Assembly: GCA_019240125.1 (NCBI GenBank)
Contig: JAFAYW010000318.1
Location: 41,147 to 105,146, forward strand
DNA from: Alphaproteobacteria bacterium
Lineage (GTDB): Bacteria > Pseudomonadota > Alphaproteobacteria > ATCC43930 > CGMCC-115725
Direction: 5' to 3'
DNA length: 64,000 bases
The notes under the pieces are model-generated. The model did not search any database. It saw only the letters and a program-made list of their open reading frames with translations, and was not told where the DNA came from. The position numbers and the translations under genes are program-made. Shown here one piece after another: positions 6,859 through 16,079 of the stretch (positions are counted from its first letter, which is position 1; the number at the start of each line of letters is the position of its first letter).

Positions 6859-8958
6859 ATGTCCGACGTCGCACAGGCCGCCCAGCCGCGGCGCCTACTC
6901 GACATCGTCGCAAGTGTGTTTCGCCACCAGGATCTCTTGTTTGCGGCCGGTATTGTCACCTTGGTGGCGGTGTTGGTACTGCCGATGCCAACGGTGATCG
7001 TCGATGTCGGATTGTCGGCGTCGATCACCCTGTCGGTCCTTATCTTGATGGTGGCCATCTGGATCGACAAGCCGCTGGATTTCTCGAGCTTTCCGACAGT
7101 TCTGCTGATCGCGACGATGCTGCGCCTGGCGCTCAACCTGGCGACAACCCGGCTCATCCTGACCAACGGTCATAAGGGGCTGCAGGCCGCGGGTTCGGTG
7201 ATCAATGGCTTCGCTGCGTTTGTCGTAGGCGGCGACTTCGTTATCGGCGTGGTCGTCTTCGCGATCCTGATCGTGATCAATTTCATGGTCATCACGAAGG
7301 GTGCCGGCCGCATCGCCGAGGTCGCGGCGCGCTTCTCGCTCGATGCGATGCCCGGTAAGCAGATGGCGATCGACGCCGAGCTTTCCGCGGGCTCGATCAA
7401 TGATATCGAAGCGCGCCGTCGCCGGCGTGAGCTGGAAGAAGAGAGCAGCTTTTACGGCGCCATGGATGGTGCCTCGAAATTTGTTCGCGGCGACGCGATT
7501 GCCGCCATCATCGTCACGCTGGTCAACGCGATCGGCGGCATTGTCATCGGAACGCTGCGCCACGGTCTTGGTGTCGGACAGGCTGCCACCTTCTACACGA
7601 CGCTGACCATTGGCGACGGTATTGTCAGCCAGATCCCAGCACTGATTGTCAGCCTCGGGGCCGGCATGCTGGTGTCCAAGGGGTCGTTGCGCGGGTCAAC
7701 CGATCGAGCTTTCATCGGACAGTTGGGCAACCACGCAAAGCCGCTGTTTCTGGCCGCCGGGTTGGCGGGATTGTTCGCCTTCCTGCCCGGATTGCCGTTT
7801 CTGCCATTTGCCGGCTTGTCGGCGGCGACCATCGGCGCCGCGATCCTGTCGCGACGCGCGGCAGAGCGGCGCGATGCCGCCGCGGCCGCAGCCGCGCGCA
7901 GCGAGGAGAAGGTTGGGGGCCCGCAGGAAGAGCCACTTGGCGAACTGATGCACGTCGATGACATTCGCATCGAACTGGGTATGGCGCTGGTGCCCCTCGC
8001 GTCAGGACCCAATGGCGGGCTGACCGAAAAGATCCGCAAACTGCGGCGAGCCATCGCGCTCGATTACGGGTTTCTTCTCCCCGCGGTGCGGATCAAGGAC
8101 AACATGGATCTGGCGGCCGGCGAGTACTCACTGGAAATCCAGGGAGTCGAGGTAGCACGCGAGACCATGATGCTGAACAAGCTGCTGGCGTTCTCGCCTG
8201 AAGGGCGCGGGATTGGCGTGCAGGGGCAAGATACGCGCGAGCCTTCGTTCCAGATCCCGGCCCGCTGGATTGATCCCGGGCTCCGACAGACGGCGGTGGC
8301 GCAAGGGCTGACGGTAGTCGATGCCGAAACCATCCTGACAACCCACCTGTCGGAAACGGTCAAGGCCAATATGAGCCAGTTGATGTCCTATGCCGCGACG
8401 CAGAAATTGCTGGCTGGGCTCGCTCCGGACCAGCAGAAGCTCGCGCAGGACCTCGTTCCGGCGCTGGTGCCGATGAGCACGGTGCAGAAGATCCTCGCCG
8501 GGTTGTTGGCGGAGCGCGTGTCGATCCGTCACCTTCCGCTGGTGCTCGAATCCATTCACGAGGCTGCGAGCCACACCCGTAACGTGCGGCTGATGATCGA
8601 GCACGTGCGCGTCCGCCTGGCGATGCAGATCTGTAAGTCCCTGATGGGTGGCGACGGGTTTATCGCCGTTATGCCGCTGTCTCCGGAGTGGGAGCGCGAG
8701 ATCAATGAGGCGATTATCGTCGACGGCGAACAGCGCTCGTTTGTGCTGCCGCCAACGCGCACCCAGGAATTCGTTCAGGCTGTTCGTGCGAAAATCGCCA
8801 TGGCGTCGTCGCGCGGCGTCTGGCCCGCCGTTCTTACCAGCGCCGAGGCCCGGCCGTTCGTGCGGGCTTTGATCGAGCGGATCAATCCGACCATCTCCAT
8901 CATCTCGCACGCCGAGGTGCATCCGACCAGCCGCCTGCGTACCGTCGAGCAGATCTGA
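6859..8958 (+). CDS. flhA: Export gate protein FlhA
   Basis: A 699-residue protein with about eight transmembrane helices in residues 1-335. The FHIPEP-type segments include LNLATTRLIL and the cytoplasmic loop GRIAEVAARFSLDAMPGKQMAIDAELSAG. The rest is the cytoplasmic ring domain that docks chaperone-substrate complexes. Full length compared with the family (about 690-700). The start overlaps nothing but is only 3 bases after fliQ. Confidence 0.97.
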   Translation: MSDVAQAAQPRRLLDIVASVFRHQDLLFAAGIVTLVAVLVLPMPTVIVDVGLSASITLSVLILMVAIWIDKPLDFSSFPTVLLIATMLRLALNLATTRLILTNGHKGLQAAGSVINGFAAFVVGGDFVIGVVVFAILIVINFMVITKGAGRIAEVAARFSLDAMPGKQMAIDAELSAGSINDIEARRRRRELEEESSFYGAMDGASKFVRGDAIAAIIVTLVNAIGGIVIGTLRHGLGVGQAATFYTTLTIGDGIVSQIPALIVSLGAGMLVSKGSLRGSTDRAFIGQLGNHAKPLFLAAGLAGLFAFLPGLPFLPFAGLSAATIGAAILSRRAAERRDAAAAAAARSEEKVGGPQEEPLGELMHVDDIRIELGMALVPLASGPNGGLTEKIRKLRRAIALDYGFLLPAVRIKDNMDLAAGEYSLEIQGVEVARETMMLNKLLAFSPEGRGIGVQGQDTREPSFQIPARWIDPGLRQTAVAQGLTVVDAETILTTHLSETVKANMSQLMSYAATQKLLAGLAPDQQKLAQDLVPALVPMSTVQKILAGLLAERVSIRHLPLVLESIHEAASHTRNVRLMIEHVRVRLAMQICKSLMGGDGFIAVMPLSPEWEREINEAIIVDGEQRSFVLPPTRTQEFVQAVRAKIAMASSRGVWPAVLTSAEARPFVRALIERINPTISIISHAEVHPTSRLRTVEQI

Positions 8959-8959
8959 G

Positions 8960-9721
8960 ATGGCGCACCTGACGCTGTCCAGCTGGGCATCACTGGAAGT
9001 GTATCGGGTGTTGTTGGTGTTTGTTCGGATCACGGCGGCAATGATGCTGTTGCCGGGGTTTGGCGAGCCAGCAATACCGGGACGCATACGTTTGCTGGCG
9101 GGCCTGGCGATTGCCGTGACGGTCGCGTCGGCGATCGATAACATGCCGGCCGTACCGCCAACAGCGCTCGGCCTTGGTTATGGTGTCGTGGCCGAAGCCG
9201 TATCTGGTGCGGTGCTGGGTGCGCTGTGTCGCACGCTGATCTCGGCGGTGCAGTCGGCCGGACAGATCATCAGTCAGACCATCAATCTGTCGAACATCTT
9301 TGCCGCCGGTCTGGCAATCGATCAGTCAATGACTGTCGGTGCCGCGCTTTATGCCGGCGTGGTAGCGATCCTCTTTGCATCTGGGGCACACCACACAATT
9401 CTGCGCGGTCTGATCGAGAGCTACCATCTTCTGCCACCGGCGGAATTTCCCAATCCGACCGCCAGTGCCACGGTGCTGGTCGGCTCTGGGGCGCGCGCGC
9501 TGCGACTCGCTGCCCAAATTTCGTTGCCATTCCTGGTCCTCGCCTTGCTGTTCAACGCGTCGCTGGCCGCGGCCAACCGCGCGCTGCCGGCAATCCCGGT
9601 GTTCATGATCGCCAATCCTTTACTGGTGGCGCTTGGGCTTTATCTGCTGGCCGCGACGGTGCCCGCGATTCTGGACCCGGCATTGGGTGAGTGGTCGGAT
9701 CTCAGTCAGCTTCTGCGATAA
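8960..9721 (+). CDS. fliR: Export gate protein FliR
   Basis: A 253-residue inner-membrane protein of the FliR family with about six hydrophobic segments and ISQTINLSNIFAAGLAIDQS in the centre. It completes the FliP/Q/R gate together with fliQ upstream and fliP at 16080. It starts one base after the flhA stop and ends 15 bases before flhB. Confidence 0.94.
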   Translation: MAHLTLSSWASLEVYRVLLVFVRITAAMMLLPGFGEPAIPGRIRLLAGLAIAVTVASAIDNMPAVPPTALGLGYGVVAEAVSGAVLGALCRTLISAVQSAGQIISQTINLSNIFAAGLAIDQSMTVGAALYAGVVAILFASGAHHTILRGLIESYHLLPPAEFPNPTASATVLVGSGARALRLAAQISLPFLVLALLFNASLAAANRALPAIPVFMIANPLLVALGLYLLAATVPAILDPALGEWSDLSQLLR

Positions 9722-9736
9722 GGCGGAGACCGGCTA

Positions 9737-10831
9737 ATGGCCGAAGGCGAATCCGAGAGCGGCGAAAAAACTCTCGATGCCAGCGAGCAGCGGCTCAAGC
9801 AGGCGCGGCAGGATGGCGATGTCGCCGTCTCCCGCGAGGGGGCCGTCGCGGGCGTGTATTTCGGTACCTTATTGGCCGTCATGCTCACGGCCGGCCCGGC
9901 GCTGCGGCAAATCGGCGAGATCCTCCTGCCCCTGCTGGATCAGCCGGAGGCCTATATCGACGGTACTCCGCAAGGGCTGCAGGCGGCATTCGGCGCTGCG
10001 ATGAAGGCGCTTGGAATTGCCCTCGCGCCGGTTTTCGGCCTGATGGTGGCTGGCGCTTTTTTACCCTATCTGTTCCAGAACGCGCTGGTGATCTCCACCA
10101 AGCGCATCGCTCCCAAACTGTCGCATGTGTCACCGCGCGGCGGTATCAAGCGGATCCTGGGCCAGAGGGCGCTTGTCGAATTTCTGAAAAGTCTTGCGAA
10201 AATGGCTGCCATCGCTGGTACCTGCTGGCTTGTGGCGCGACCGATCTATGCCAACTCGGTCGGGCTGGTCATGGCGGATATCGGTGTGTTGCCCGAGATG
10301 ATGCGGAATGCCGTGTTGGCGATCCTCGGTGTGGTGACGATCGTCGCGACCATCATCGCCGGCATCGATGTGCCGTATCAGCATTGGTCGTATCGTCGCC
10401 GGCTGCGCATGAGCTTCCACGAAATGCGGGAAGAGCTGCGATCGACCGATGGCGATCCGCACACCAAGCTGCGGCAGCGCAAGATACGTCACCAGCGGCT
10501 GCGCAATCGCATGCTGCTGGAAGTGCCGGAAGCCACGGTCATTGTCACCAACCCGACGCATTTCGCCGTGGCGCTGCGTTACGAACGCGGCAAGGACCCG
10601 GCACCGGTCGTCGTTGCCAAGGGAGCCGATCTGATGGCGCAGAAGATCCGCGAGATCGCTTTTGCGCACCAGGTCGCGATCGTCGAGAATGTGTCGCTGG
10701 CGCGGGCCCTGTACGCCTCAGTTGAGATCGGTTCGGTGATCCCACAGGAGTATTTCGAGGTGGCGGCAAAGATAATCAGCGTGGTCTGGTCGCGTGCCGG
10801 CCGGCAGGAGCCCGCGTCCGAAGCGCCTTAG
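9737..10831 (+). CDS. flhB: Export switch protein FlhB
   Basis: A 364-residue protein with four transmembrane helices and a cytoplasmic domain containing the autocleavage motif NPTH at residues 272-275, followed by FAVALRYERGKDPAP. Cleavage at this motif switches export from rod/hook to filament substrates in concert with FliK (32622-34778). The N-terminus (GEKTLDASEQRLKQARQDG) is the usual amphipathic start. Last gene of the flgB operon. Confidence 0.97.
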   Translation: MAEGESESGEKTLDASEQRLKQARQDGDVAVSREGAVAGVYFGTLLAVMLTAGPALRQIGEILLPLLDQPEAYIDGTPQGLQAAFGAAMKALGIALAPVFGLMVAGAFLPYLFQNALVISTKRIAPKLSHVSPRGGIKRILGQRALVEFLKSLAKMAAIAGTCWLVARPIYANSVGLVMADIGVLPEMMRNAVLAILGVVTIVATIIAGIDVPYQHWSYRRRLRMSFHEMREELRSTDGDPHTKLRQRKIRHQRLRNRMLLEVPEATVIVTNPTHFAVALRYERGKDPAPVVVAKGADLMAQKIREIAFAHQVAIVENVSLARALYASVEIGSVIPQEYFEVAAKIISVVWSRAGRQEPASEAP

Positions 10832-11134
10832 CGCGCCGGTCCGTTCTACGCATGTGGAAGCTGCACGCAGCCGCTGGAAGGGTTGCGAAAATTTATGGGT
10901 GGAACGCCCAGCGTCGGATAACAGCGCACAACTCGTTAGCGCGATCGCGATCGATCGATGTGATTGTCGGCGCGATCGCGCGGTCCGGACGATCGGCTTG
11001 GCGGCGTGCTTTTACAATGATGTTGGAGAGGTCAACCCGTTATGGGCATTCGTGCGCCTGATGGGTTGTCACGCGGCGGCATTGTTGCCACCGCGCGCTA
11101 ATCGCCTTCCGTCCCAGAATGCTGCGATGCCTGG
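10832..11134. other. Intergenic region between convergent flhB and motE-like genes
   Basis: A 303-base gap with no supported gene. It holds a TGCGAAAAT copy at 10884-10892 and two GCGATCGC palindromes about 30 bases apart (around 10940-10980). There is also a short possible reading frame (ATG near 11041, about 19 codons) that has only a weak ribosome site. No hairpin followed by a T-run was found, so termination for either gene is not explained. Confidence 0.4.
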
Positions 11135-11701
11135 TTAGTTCTGGAACGGCGCATGCGCGCGTTGCAACTCGACCGTTACGCCGGCGGCAACCGCGGGGTC
11201 CATGGCGGCCAAAACAGGGCCAGCCATGCGCGTATCAAGGCGACGCATGATCGCGGCGGCCTTGGGGATGTCGAGCTTTCCGAGGATGGCCGCAGCCTGG
11301 ACCGGTTTCATGTTGGAAAACAGGCCCGCCAGCTTGTCCCGCTCGGCATTGGCTTCCTTGGTCTGCTGGTCCACCATTTTCTGCACCTCGGCGCGCAGAC
11401 TGGAGAGTTGCCCGATTTCGCGGCGCGCCAATTGCTCGGCGGCGGCGACCTGCGCGTCACGCTGATCGAGTTCGTGCTCGCGGCGCTCGAGGGCTTCCTT
11501 ACTGCGGCTCAGCGCGTCGACCAGCCGGGCATCCTGCGAATAGTCCTCGGGTGGCATATCCGGGGGGCGTGACTCGGTGTGCTTTGCGGGTGGGGGCGCC
11601 GGCACTGTCACGGCTTCCTGCGCCCGCCCAATATTGGGCAGGGCGATCAGGGCGATGGCGCCGGCGACGAGCGCTGGCGTGGCCAATAGGCGGAATTTCA
11701 T
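11135..11701 (-). CDS. motE: MotE-like periplasmic flagellar protein
   Basis: A 188-residue protein with an N-terminal signal or anchor segment (LLATPALVAGAIALIALP). A long charged coiled coil follows (about residues 65-125, SKEALERREHELDQRDAQ), then a C-terminal MgtE-N-like helical domain (LAGLFSNMKPVQAAAILGKL, IPKAAAIMRRLD). This is the layout of MotE, a periplasmic chaperone needed for stator/motor function in rhizobia. The ATG at 11701 is chosen because GAGG precedes it; the open frame runs further upstream into fliM. It follows fliM by 37 bases. Confidence 0.7.
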   Translation of the reverse strand: MKFRLLATPALVAGAIALIALPNIGRAQEAVTVPAPPPAKHTESRPPDMPPEDYSQDARLVDALSRSKEALERREHELDQRDAQVAAAEQLARREIGQLSSLRAEVQKMVDQQTKEANAERDKLAGLFSNMKPVQAAAILGKLDIPKAAAIMRRLDTRMAGPVLAAMDPAVAAGVTVELQRAHAPFQN

Positions 11702-11738
11702 ATCCGTACCTCGGAAAATTCGATGCGGCCGATGTCGC

Positions 11739-12761
11739 TTAGACCGGCCAGTCCTTGGCAAAGCGGCATTCGCTGACGTGCAGCGCAAGGCGCCCCTCCT
11801 TCTCGGCCATCGCGGCACGCAGTACCAGAAGCTCATTGCAGAACACGTCGATCTGCTCGTCCTGCCGCCGTTCAAGCAGCAGGCGAGAACCCGGCTTCCA
11901 GCTCATGACTTCGGTGGTCGAGATCGGACGTTCCTCGATGACTGCCTGCAGACCGACCTCGGCATAAGGAAGGACGGTGGACAGGTGTGAACGCCAGGCC
12001 GGGTCACCGCCATGCTTTTTGCCAGCAAATTCCTGCAGCAGTTGCTCGCGCACCGGATCGAACGTGGAGTAGGGGATCAGAAAGTCGATGTGGCCGCCGC
12101 GCTGGCCCATCGCGACCTCTGCTCGAAAGCTGATCGCGGCCGCGGATTGCTTGGTAACCGCGGCGTAGGACGGTGTGGTTTCGAGGCGCTCCAGGACAAA
12201 GTCGCAATCGCCGATAATTTCGAACGCCTGCTTCAAGTCGGTGGCGATGACTTCGTTGGTGAGGCGTTCGATAAACGCGCGCTCGATGGCTGTATAGGGC
12301 CGGCCTTCGATCGGCACCTCGCGGTTACGGCGGCCGCCAAGCAGCACGTCCATCGCGGTGGTGATCAGGCGGGGATCAAGCGCCGCCAGGCAATAACCTT
12401 CCCAGGGATCGACGCGAAGGATTGCTATCATTGCGGGTAGCGAGACAGCATCGATGAAGTCTTTAAGCCGGCAGGCGTTCAAGCGGTCGATGCTGACATC
12501 GGCATTGTCGCCGGTGAACCCGCGCATGCTGACCGTCATGGCCTGAGCCAGCCGGTCGATCATGATGTTCAGCATCGGCATCCGGTCGATGCCGGAAACC
12601 ACATTAGTGATGAGCGCCTCAAAGCCTCGGCGTTTCTGGCCAACATCGGACTCGACCGCGGCATCGCCAAACAGGTTGTCGATGTCGCTTTGATCGAGGG
12701 CGCGTTCGGTTTCACCCCAGCCAGCTGCGGCCATTTCGTCGTCGGTGCTGTCTTGCATCAT
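11739..12761 (-). CDS. fliM: Flagellar switch protein FliM
   Basis: A 340-residue C-ring protein. The N-terminal CheY-binding motif is LDQSDIDNLFG, the middle domain has MIDRLAQAMTVSMRG and DPRLITTAMDVLLGG, and a SpoA-type C-terminal domain follows. It binds CheY-P and FliG to set rotation or stopping. A GTG at 12764 directly precedes two ATG codons and could also start the protein; GAGGG upstream fits the ATG at 12761. It is 11 bases downstream of fliL in the same operon. Confidence 0.95.
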   Translation of the reverse strand: MMQDSTDDEMAAAGWGETERALDQSDIDNLFGDAAVESDVGQKRRGFEALITNVVSGIDRMPMLNIMIDRLAQAMTVSMRGFTGDNADVSIDRLNACRLKDFIDAVSLPAMIAILRVDPWEGYCLAALDPRLITTAMDVLLGGRRNREVPIEGRPYTAIERAFIERLTNEVIATDLKQAFEIIGDCDFVLERLETTPSYAAVTKQSAAAISFRAEVAMGQRGGHIDFLIPYSTFDPVREQLLQEFAGKKHGGDPAWRSHLSTVLPYAEVGLQAVIEERPISTTEVMSWKPGSRLLLERRQDEQIDVFCNELLVLRAAMAEKEGRLALHVSECRFAKDWPV

Positions 12762-12772
12762 CACGTCAACCC

Positions 12773-13270
12773 TCAGGCTGTGACCAGGCTGGTGATCAGC
12801 ACGTCGCGAACAACATTCGGGCCGAGGAGCAACTCGAGCCGACGAAACAGGTCGCCGCGGATCCGATCGATTGCCAACGAGCCTTGCACCTCGGAATCGG
12901 TCAGCGTGCGTAAGTAGGTGAGCAGGGCATCATAAACCTTCGGCGACAGCACTTGCGGTTGTGGCGCCTCGGGCCCTTTCGCGATCAGCTCCAGCGCAAT
13001 CTTGATCCTGAGCTGGCGCGCCTGGCTACCGTTGGGGAGCGAGAGCGACATTTCCGGCAGCTCGACGAAGACGGGCTTTGGCGCCGGCAGCTCTGCTTTG
13101 CTCGCTTCCTGCGAAACTGGCTGCTTTCCAAACAGGCCCGGAGCGAAAAAATAGGCACCGCCGCCGGCGCCGCCGAGCAGCAGCGCAATTGCTGCGAAAA
13201 TAATCAACTTCTTCTTGCCGCCTTTTTTTGGGGGCGGCCCATCAGACGCTTCGGCCTTGGTACTGGACAT
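12773..13270 (-). CDS. fliL: Flagellar basal body protein FliL
   Basis: A 165-residue protein with a Lys-rich cytoplasmic tail (residues 1-21), one transmembrane helix (about 22-45, LIIFAAIALLLGGAGGGAYF) and a periplasmic FliL domain ending LLGPNVVRDVLITSLVTA. FliL surrounds and stabilises stator units. It is divergent from fliF and first of the minus-strand run fliL-fliM-motE. A second FliL-domain protein lies at 31342. Confidence 0.9.
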   Translation of the reverse strand: MSSTKAEASDGPPPKKGGKKKLIIFAAIALLLGGAGGGAYFFAPGLFGKQPVSQEASKAELPAPKPVFVELPEMSLSLPNGSQARQLRIKIALELIAKGPEAPQPQVLSPKVYDALLTYLRTLTDSEVQGSLAIDRIRGDLFRRLELLLGPNVVRDVLITSLVTA

Positions 13271-13372
13271 ATGGTCTGCCTTCTACAGTGAGTGCGCTGC
13301 TCGACCACCGTTTTGGGGCAGCCGCGCGCCCGGTCTTCTCCGGTGCGAATTTGATCTAGCAAATTTTGCGAA

Positions 13373-13401
13373 TTGACGCCAGCGAAAAGATGAGATATTC
13401 A
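13373..13401 (+). promoter_or_regulatory. Candidate promoter for the fliF operon
   Basis: TTGACG at 13373-13378 and TATTCA at 13396-13401 are separated by 17 bases, a good housekeeping-type promoter reading towards fliF. The -35 overlaps a TGCGAATT word starting at 13367, and another TGCGAAT lies 23 bases upstream at 13344, so a factor binding there could act directly on polymerase. No transcription start is known. Confidence 0.5.
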
Positions 13402-13459
13402 GCATCCGAACGCCGCAGGTTTTGCGGTGCGTCACTCCTGCAGAAAGCAGTGGTAGCCA

Positions 13460-15142
13460 ATGGATCTGCTGACGGGCCTGAAGCATACGATCGCGCGATT
13501 GGGGTATGCGAAAATCGCTGCTCTAGGGATAGTTCTCGTTGCGACAATATCGTTCCTGGGTCTCGTCGCCAACTTCTCCGTTGAGCCAAAACGCGTCCTC
13601 TATGCCGATCTGGATCCAACCGACATTGCGAAAATAGGTCAAAAGCTGGACGAGCTGAAGATCCCGTTTGAAGTCAAGGGTGATGGCACCGCGATTTCGG
13701 TTCCGGCCTCGCAGGTGGCACGCGTCCGCATGGATCTCGCCGGCGCGGGTCTCCCTCGCCAGAGCGGCGCCGGCTACGATCTGCTGGATCAGCAATCGCC
13801 GATGAACATGACCTCGTTCATGCAACGCATCCAGCGACTGCGAGCGTTGGAGGGTGAATTGGCCCGCTCCATTGTGACGCTGGGCAGCGTGCATACCGCA
13901 CGGGTGCACATCGTATTGCCCGAGCGCGAATCTTTCGCCCGCGATACGCCGAAGCCAACAGCGTCGGTGGTGGTGACGATGGCCGGTCCGGGACGGCTCG
14001 GGACGCCACAGGCTGCGGCGATCCGGCTGCTGGTTGCCGGCGCGGTGCCGGGGATGGCGGCCGAAAGCGTTTCGGTGCTCGACCCCACGGGGGTGGTGAT
14101 CGGCGCCGACGATTCCGAGGGCGCCGAATCCGGGCGGCTGACGGAGCTCAAAGGCGCGCGCGAGCACAAATTGCAAGATACCGTGACAGCACTTCTCGAA
14201 CCGCTGATCGGGCACAACAAGGTGCGGGTCGCGGCGGCGGTGGAATTGGACAACTCACGCGAGGTCGCCCGCGAAGAAAAATTCGACCCGCTGTCACAGG
14301 TGGAGCGCTCGAAGCAGACGCAATCGGATCAGGATACGACGACCGAAAGCAAGGGGCAGGACCCCGTCTCGGTCAGCCAGAACTTGCCGAACCAGGCGGC
14401 CGCGGCGCAGCCACCGGGCGACGCGGGCAAAACCACGGCGAGCAATACCCGTAACGGGCAGACCATCAATTACGAGATCAGCTCGGTTAAAAGCGAGCGA
14501 ATCCGCGAGGCAGGCGACCTGAAGCGCATGACAATCGCGGTTGTGGTCGACGGTGTCGTGGACGACAAGGGGCAGTATCAGCCCCGGCCGCATGAGGAAC
14601 TCGCCCGTCTGGCGGAACTGATCCAGTCGGCGGTCGGGTTCGATGCCAATCGCGGCGACCGCGTGACCGTTGAAACAATGCGGTTCGTGCCAGAGCCGGC
14701 GACAGGGACGAGCGCCGATGCCGACGCTGGCCAGACGGCGCAGTTGCCGATCGTATGGATCGTTGCGGGGGGGGTACTGCTTGTTCTCGTCGCGGCCGGC
14801 GCGTTCGTCCTGCTGCGCTCACGTAAGAGCGGTGGCCAAGCTCTTGTGGCGCGTGACGCTGAAGCAATACCGCTTGGTTTACCGGGCTCGACGTCGCCGC
14901 AACCCCTGCCGCTCGCCGCCGCCCAGGCGACTCCCGCGATCGCCCAGGCGCCGCCTGTATTCAGCCAGCTTGCCGCACCGGGTGCCGACGGTACTCCCGC
15001 GGCGAGCCCGGCGATGTTAACCAACAGCGCCGGCGAGGCGCACGCCACTCAGCCAACTCTCGCGAAGCTGTTCGAGCTGATCGATACGCGGCCGGATGAG
15101 GCTGCGGCAACGCTCCGCTCCTGGCTCGCAGGTGTGCCGTGA
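13460..15142 (+). CDS. fliF: MS-ring protein FliF
   Basis: A 560-residue protein with an N-terminal transmembrane helix (about residues 20-40) and ring-building motifs including KRVLYADLDPTDIAKIGQKL. Other marker segments are ASVVVTM, DPTGVVIG and NYEISSVKSERI, and a second transmembrane helix lies near 430-455. The cytoplasmic tail (about 460-560) should bind FliG. FliF is the platform on which the basal body is built. Two TGCGAAAAT words (13507 and 13627) lie inside the 5' coding part. The end overlaps the fliH GTG start. Confidence 0.95.
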   Translation: MDLLTGLKHTIARLGYAKIAALGIVLVATISFLGLVANFSVEPKRVLYADLDPTDIAKIGQKLDELKIPFEVKGDGTAISVPASQVARVRMDLAGAGLPRQSGAGYDLLDQQSPMNMTSFMQRIQRLRALEGELARSIVTLGSVHTARVHIVLPERESFARDTPKPTASVVVTMAGPGRLGTPQAAAIRLLVAGAVPGMAAESVSVLDPTGVVIGADDSEGAESGRLTELKGAREHKLQDTVTALLEPLIGHNKVRVAAAVELDNSREVAREEKFDPLSQVERSKQTQSDQDTTTESKGQDPVSVSQNLPNQAAAAQPPGDAGKTTASNTRNGQTINYEISSVKSERIREAGDLKRMTIAVVVDGVVDDKGQYQPRPHEELARLAELIQSAVGFDANRGDRVTVETMRFVPEPATGTSADADAGQTAQLPIVWIVAGGVLLVLVAAGAFVLLRSRKSGGQALVARDAEAIPLGLPGSTSPQPLPLAAAQATPAIAQAPPVFSQLAAPGADGTPAASPAMLTNSAGEAHATQPTLAKLFELIDTRPDEAAATLRSWLAGVP

Positions 15143-15789
15143 TCCGCCGGTTCGTCCCACCACCTATCGAAGCCCTCCGGCCCTGCGCGGTTCCAGGGGA
15201 GATCGACGCCCTGGGCGCCATGCGTCAAGCCGGCTACCAAGAAGGCTTTGCCGCCGGGCAGCAATCCGGGCATGCCGAGGGCTTTGCCGAGGCCGAGGCG
15301 CGGACCCGCGCGGAATGGGCCAAGGATACAACGGAATGGCGCATCAAGCTCGACGAGCTGACTGCATGCAACACCATCTCGCACGGGCTGGCCCAGCTTC
15401 TGGCCGCGCGCAGCGCTGATTACCTGACATTGGCTCGGCAAACGCGTGAGGCGATCGGGGCAGCGCTCGATCTGCTGTTCCCCGCGCTTATGGCGCATGC
15501 GATTGGCGCTGAAGTACTGGCTCTGATCGAGCAGGCCCTTACGGACCGCGCTCCGGAGGAGATCACCGTGCGGGCGTCGGCGGAAACCATCGCAGCTACC
15601 TCCGCGCAAGGCATTCCTCCCGCGAGTTCCATGCGCTTGAGGCTGCGGCCGACCCCCGACTATCCGCCCTATAAGGCGGATATCAGCTGGACCGGGGGCG
15701 GGTTGCTCTATGAACCGGAGATATTGCTGCGCAAAGTGACTGACGTGCTCATGAACACCACATTGCGAAAGGACGAAACCGATGCCTGA
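15139..15789 (+). CDS. fliH: FliH-like export ATPase regulator
   Basis: A 216-residue protein starting with GTG inside the fliF stop (GTGA). It has the Gly-repeat helix region typical of FliH (GYQEGFAAGQQSGHAEGFAEAEART, about residues 33-57), followed by a helical and then alpha/beta C-terminal domain. FliH holds FliI at the C-ring through FliN, which is the next gene. Sequence conservation in this family is low, so the call depends on the glycine-repeat region and position. Confidence 0.72.
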   Translation: MIRRFVPPPIEALRPCAVPGEIDALGAMRQAGYQEGFAAGQQSGHAEGFAEAEARTRAEWAKDTTEWRIKLDELTACNTISHGLAQLLAARSADYLTLARQTREAIGAALDLLFPALMAHAIGAEVLALIEQALTDRAPEEITVRASAETIAATSAQGIPPASSMRLRLRPTPDYPPYKADISWTGGGLLYEPEILLRKVTDVLMNTTLRKDETDA

Positions 15790-16057
15790 TTCAGGTCTGG
15801 TGCTGGCCGATGATCGGCTGGCCTCTATGATGGATATTCCCGTAACGCTGACGGTCGTCCTGGGTGAAAAGACGATCCAGCTCGGCAAGCTCTATGCGCT
15901 TAGCCGCGGCTCTGTTGTCGAGGTCGACAAAAAGGTCGGCGAACTCGTGGACATCTATGTCAACAAGCGACTGGTCGCTCGCGGTGAAGTGCAGTTGACC
16001 GATGAGGGGCGACTCGCGGTTTCGCTCTCTGAAATCGCCTCGGCCAATATCGGCTAG
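15782..16057 (+). CDS. fliN: Flagellar switch protein FliN
   Basis: A 91-residue SpoA-domain protein with MDIPVTLTVVLGEKTIQLGK and SRGSVVEVDKKVGELVDIYVN, the usual FliN core. It overlaps fliH by 8 bases. FliN forms the base of the C-ring and binds FliH, which matches the gene order. Confidence 0.95.
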   Translation: MPDSGLVLADDRLASMMDIPVTLTVVLGEKTIQLGKLYALSRGSVVEVDKKVGELVDIYVNKRLVARGEVQLTDEGRLAVSLSEIASANIG

Positions 16058-16079
16058 ATCGCGCAGAGGAACTGACAGA

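Noticed and set aside
9691..10725. 344-codon plus-strand frame overlapping flhB
   Set aside because: It is out of frame within flhB, which has the NPTH motif and family-wide conservation; the alternative is Arg/Ala-rich and has no family features.
10794..11138. 114-codon frame after flhB
   Set aside because: No ribosome site, overlaps the end of flhB and shows no protein-like pattern; treated as intergenic.
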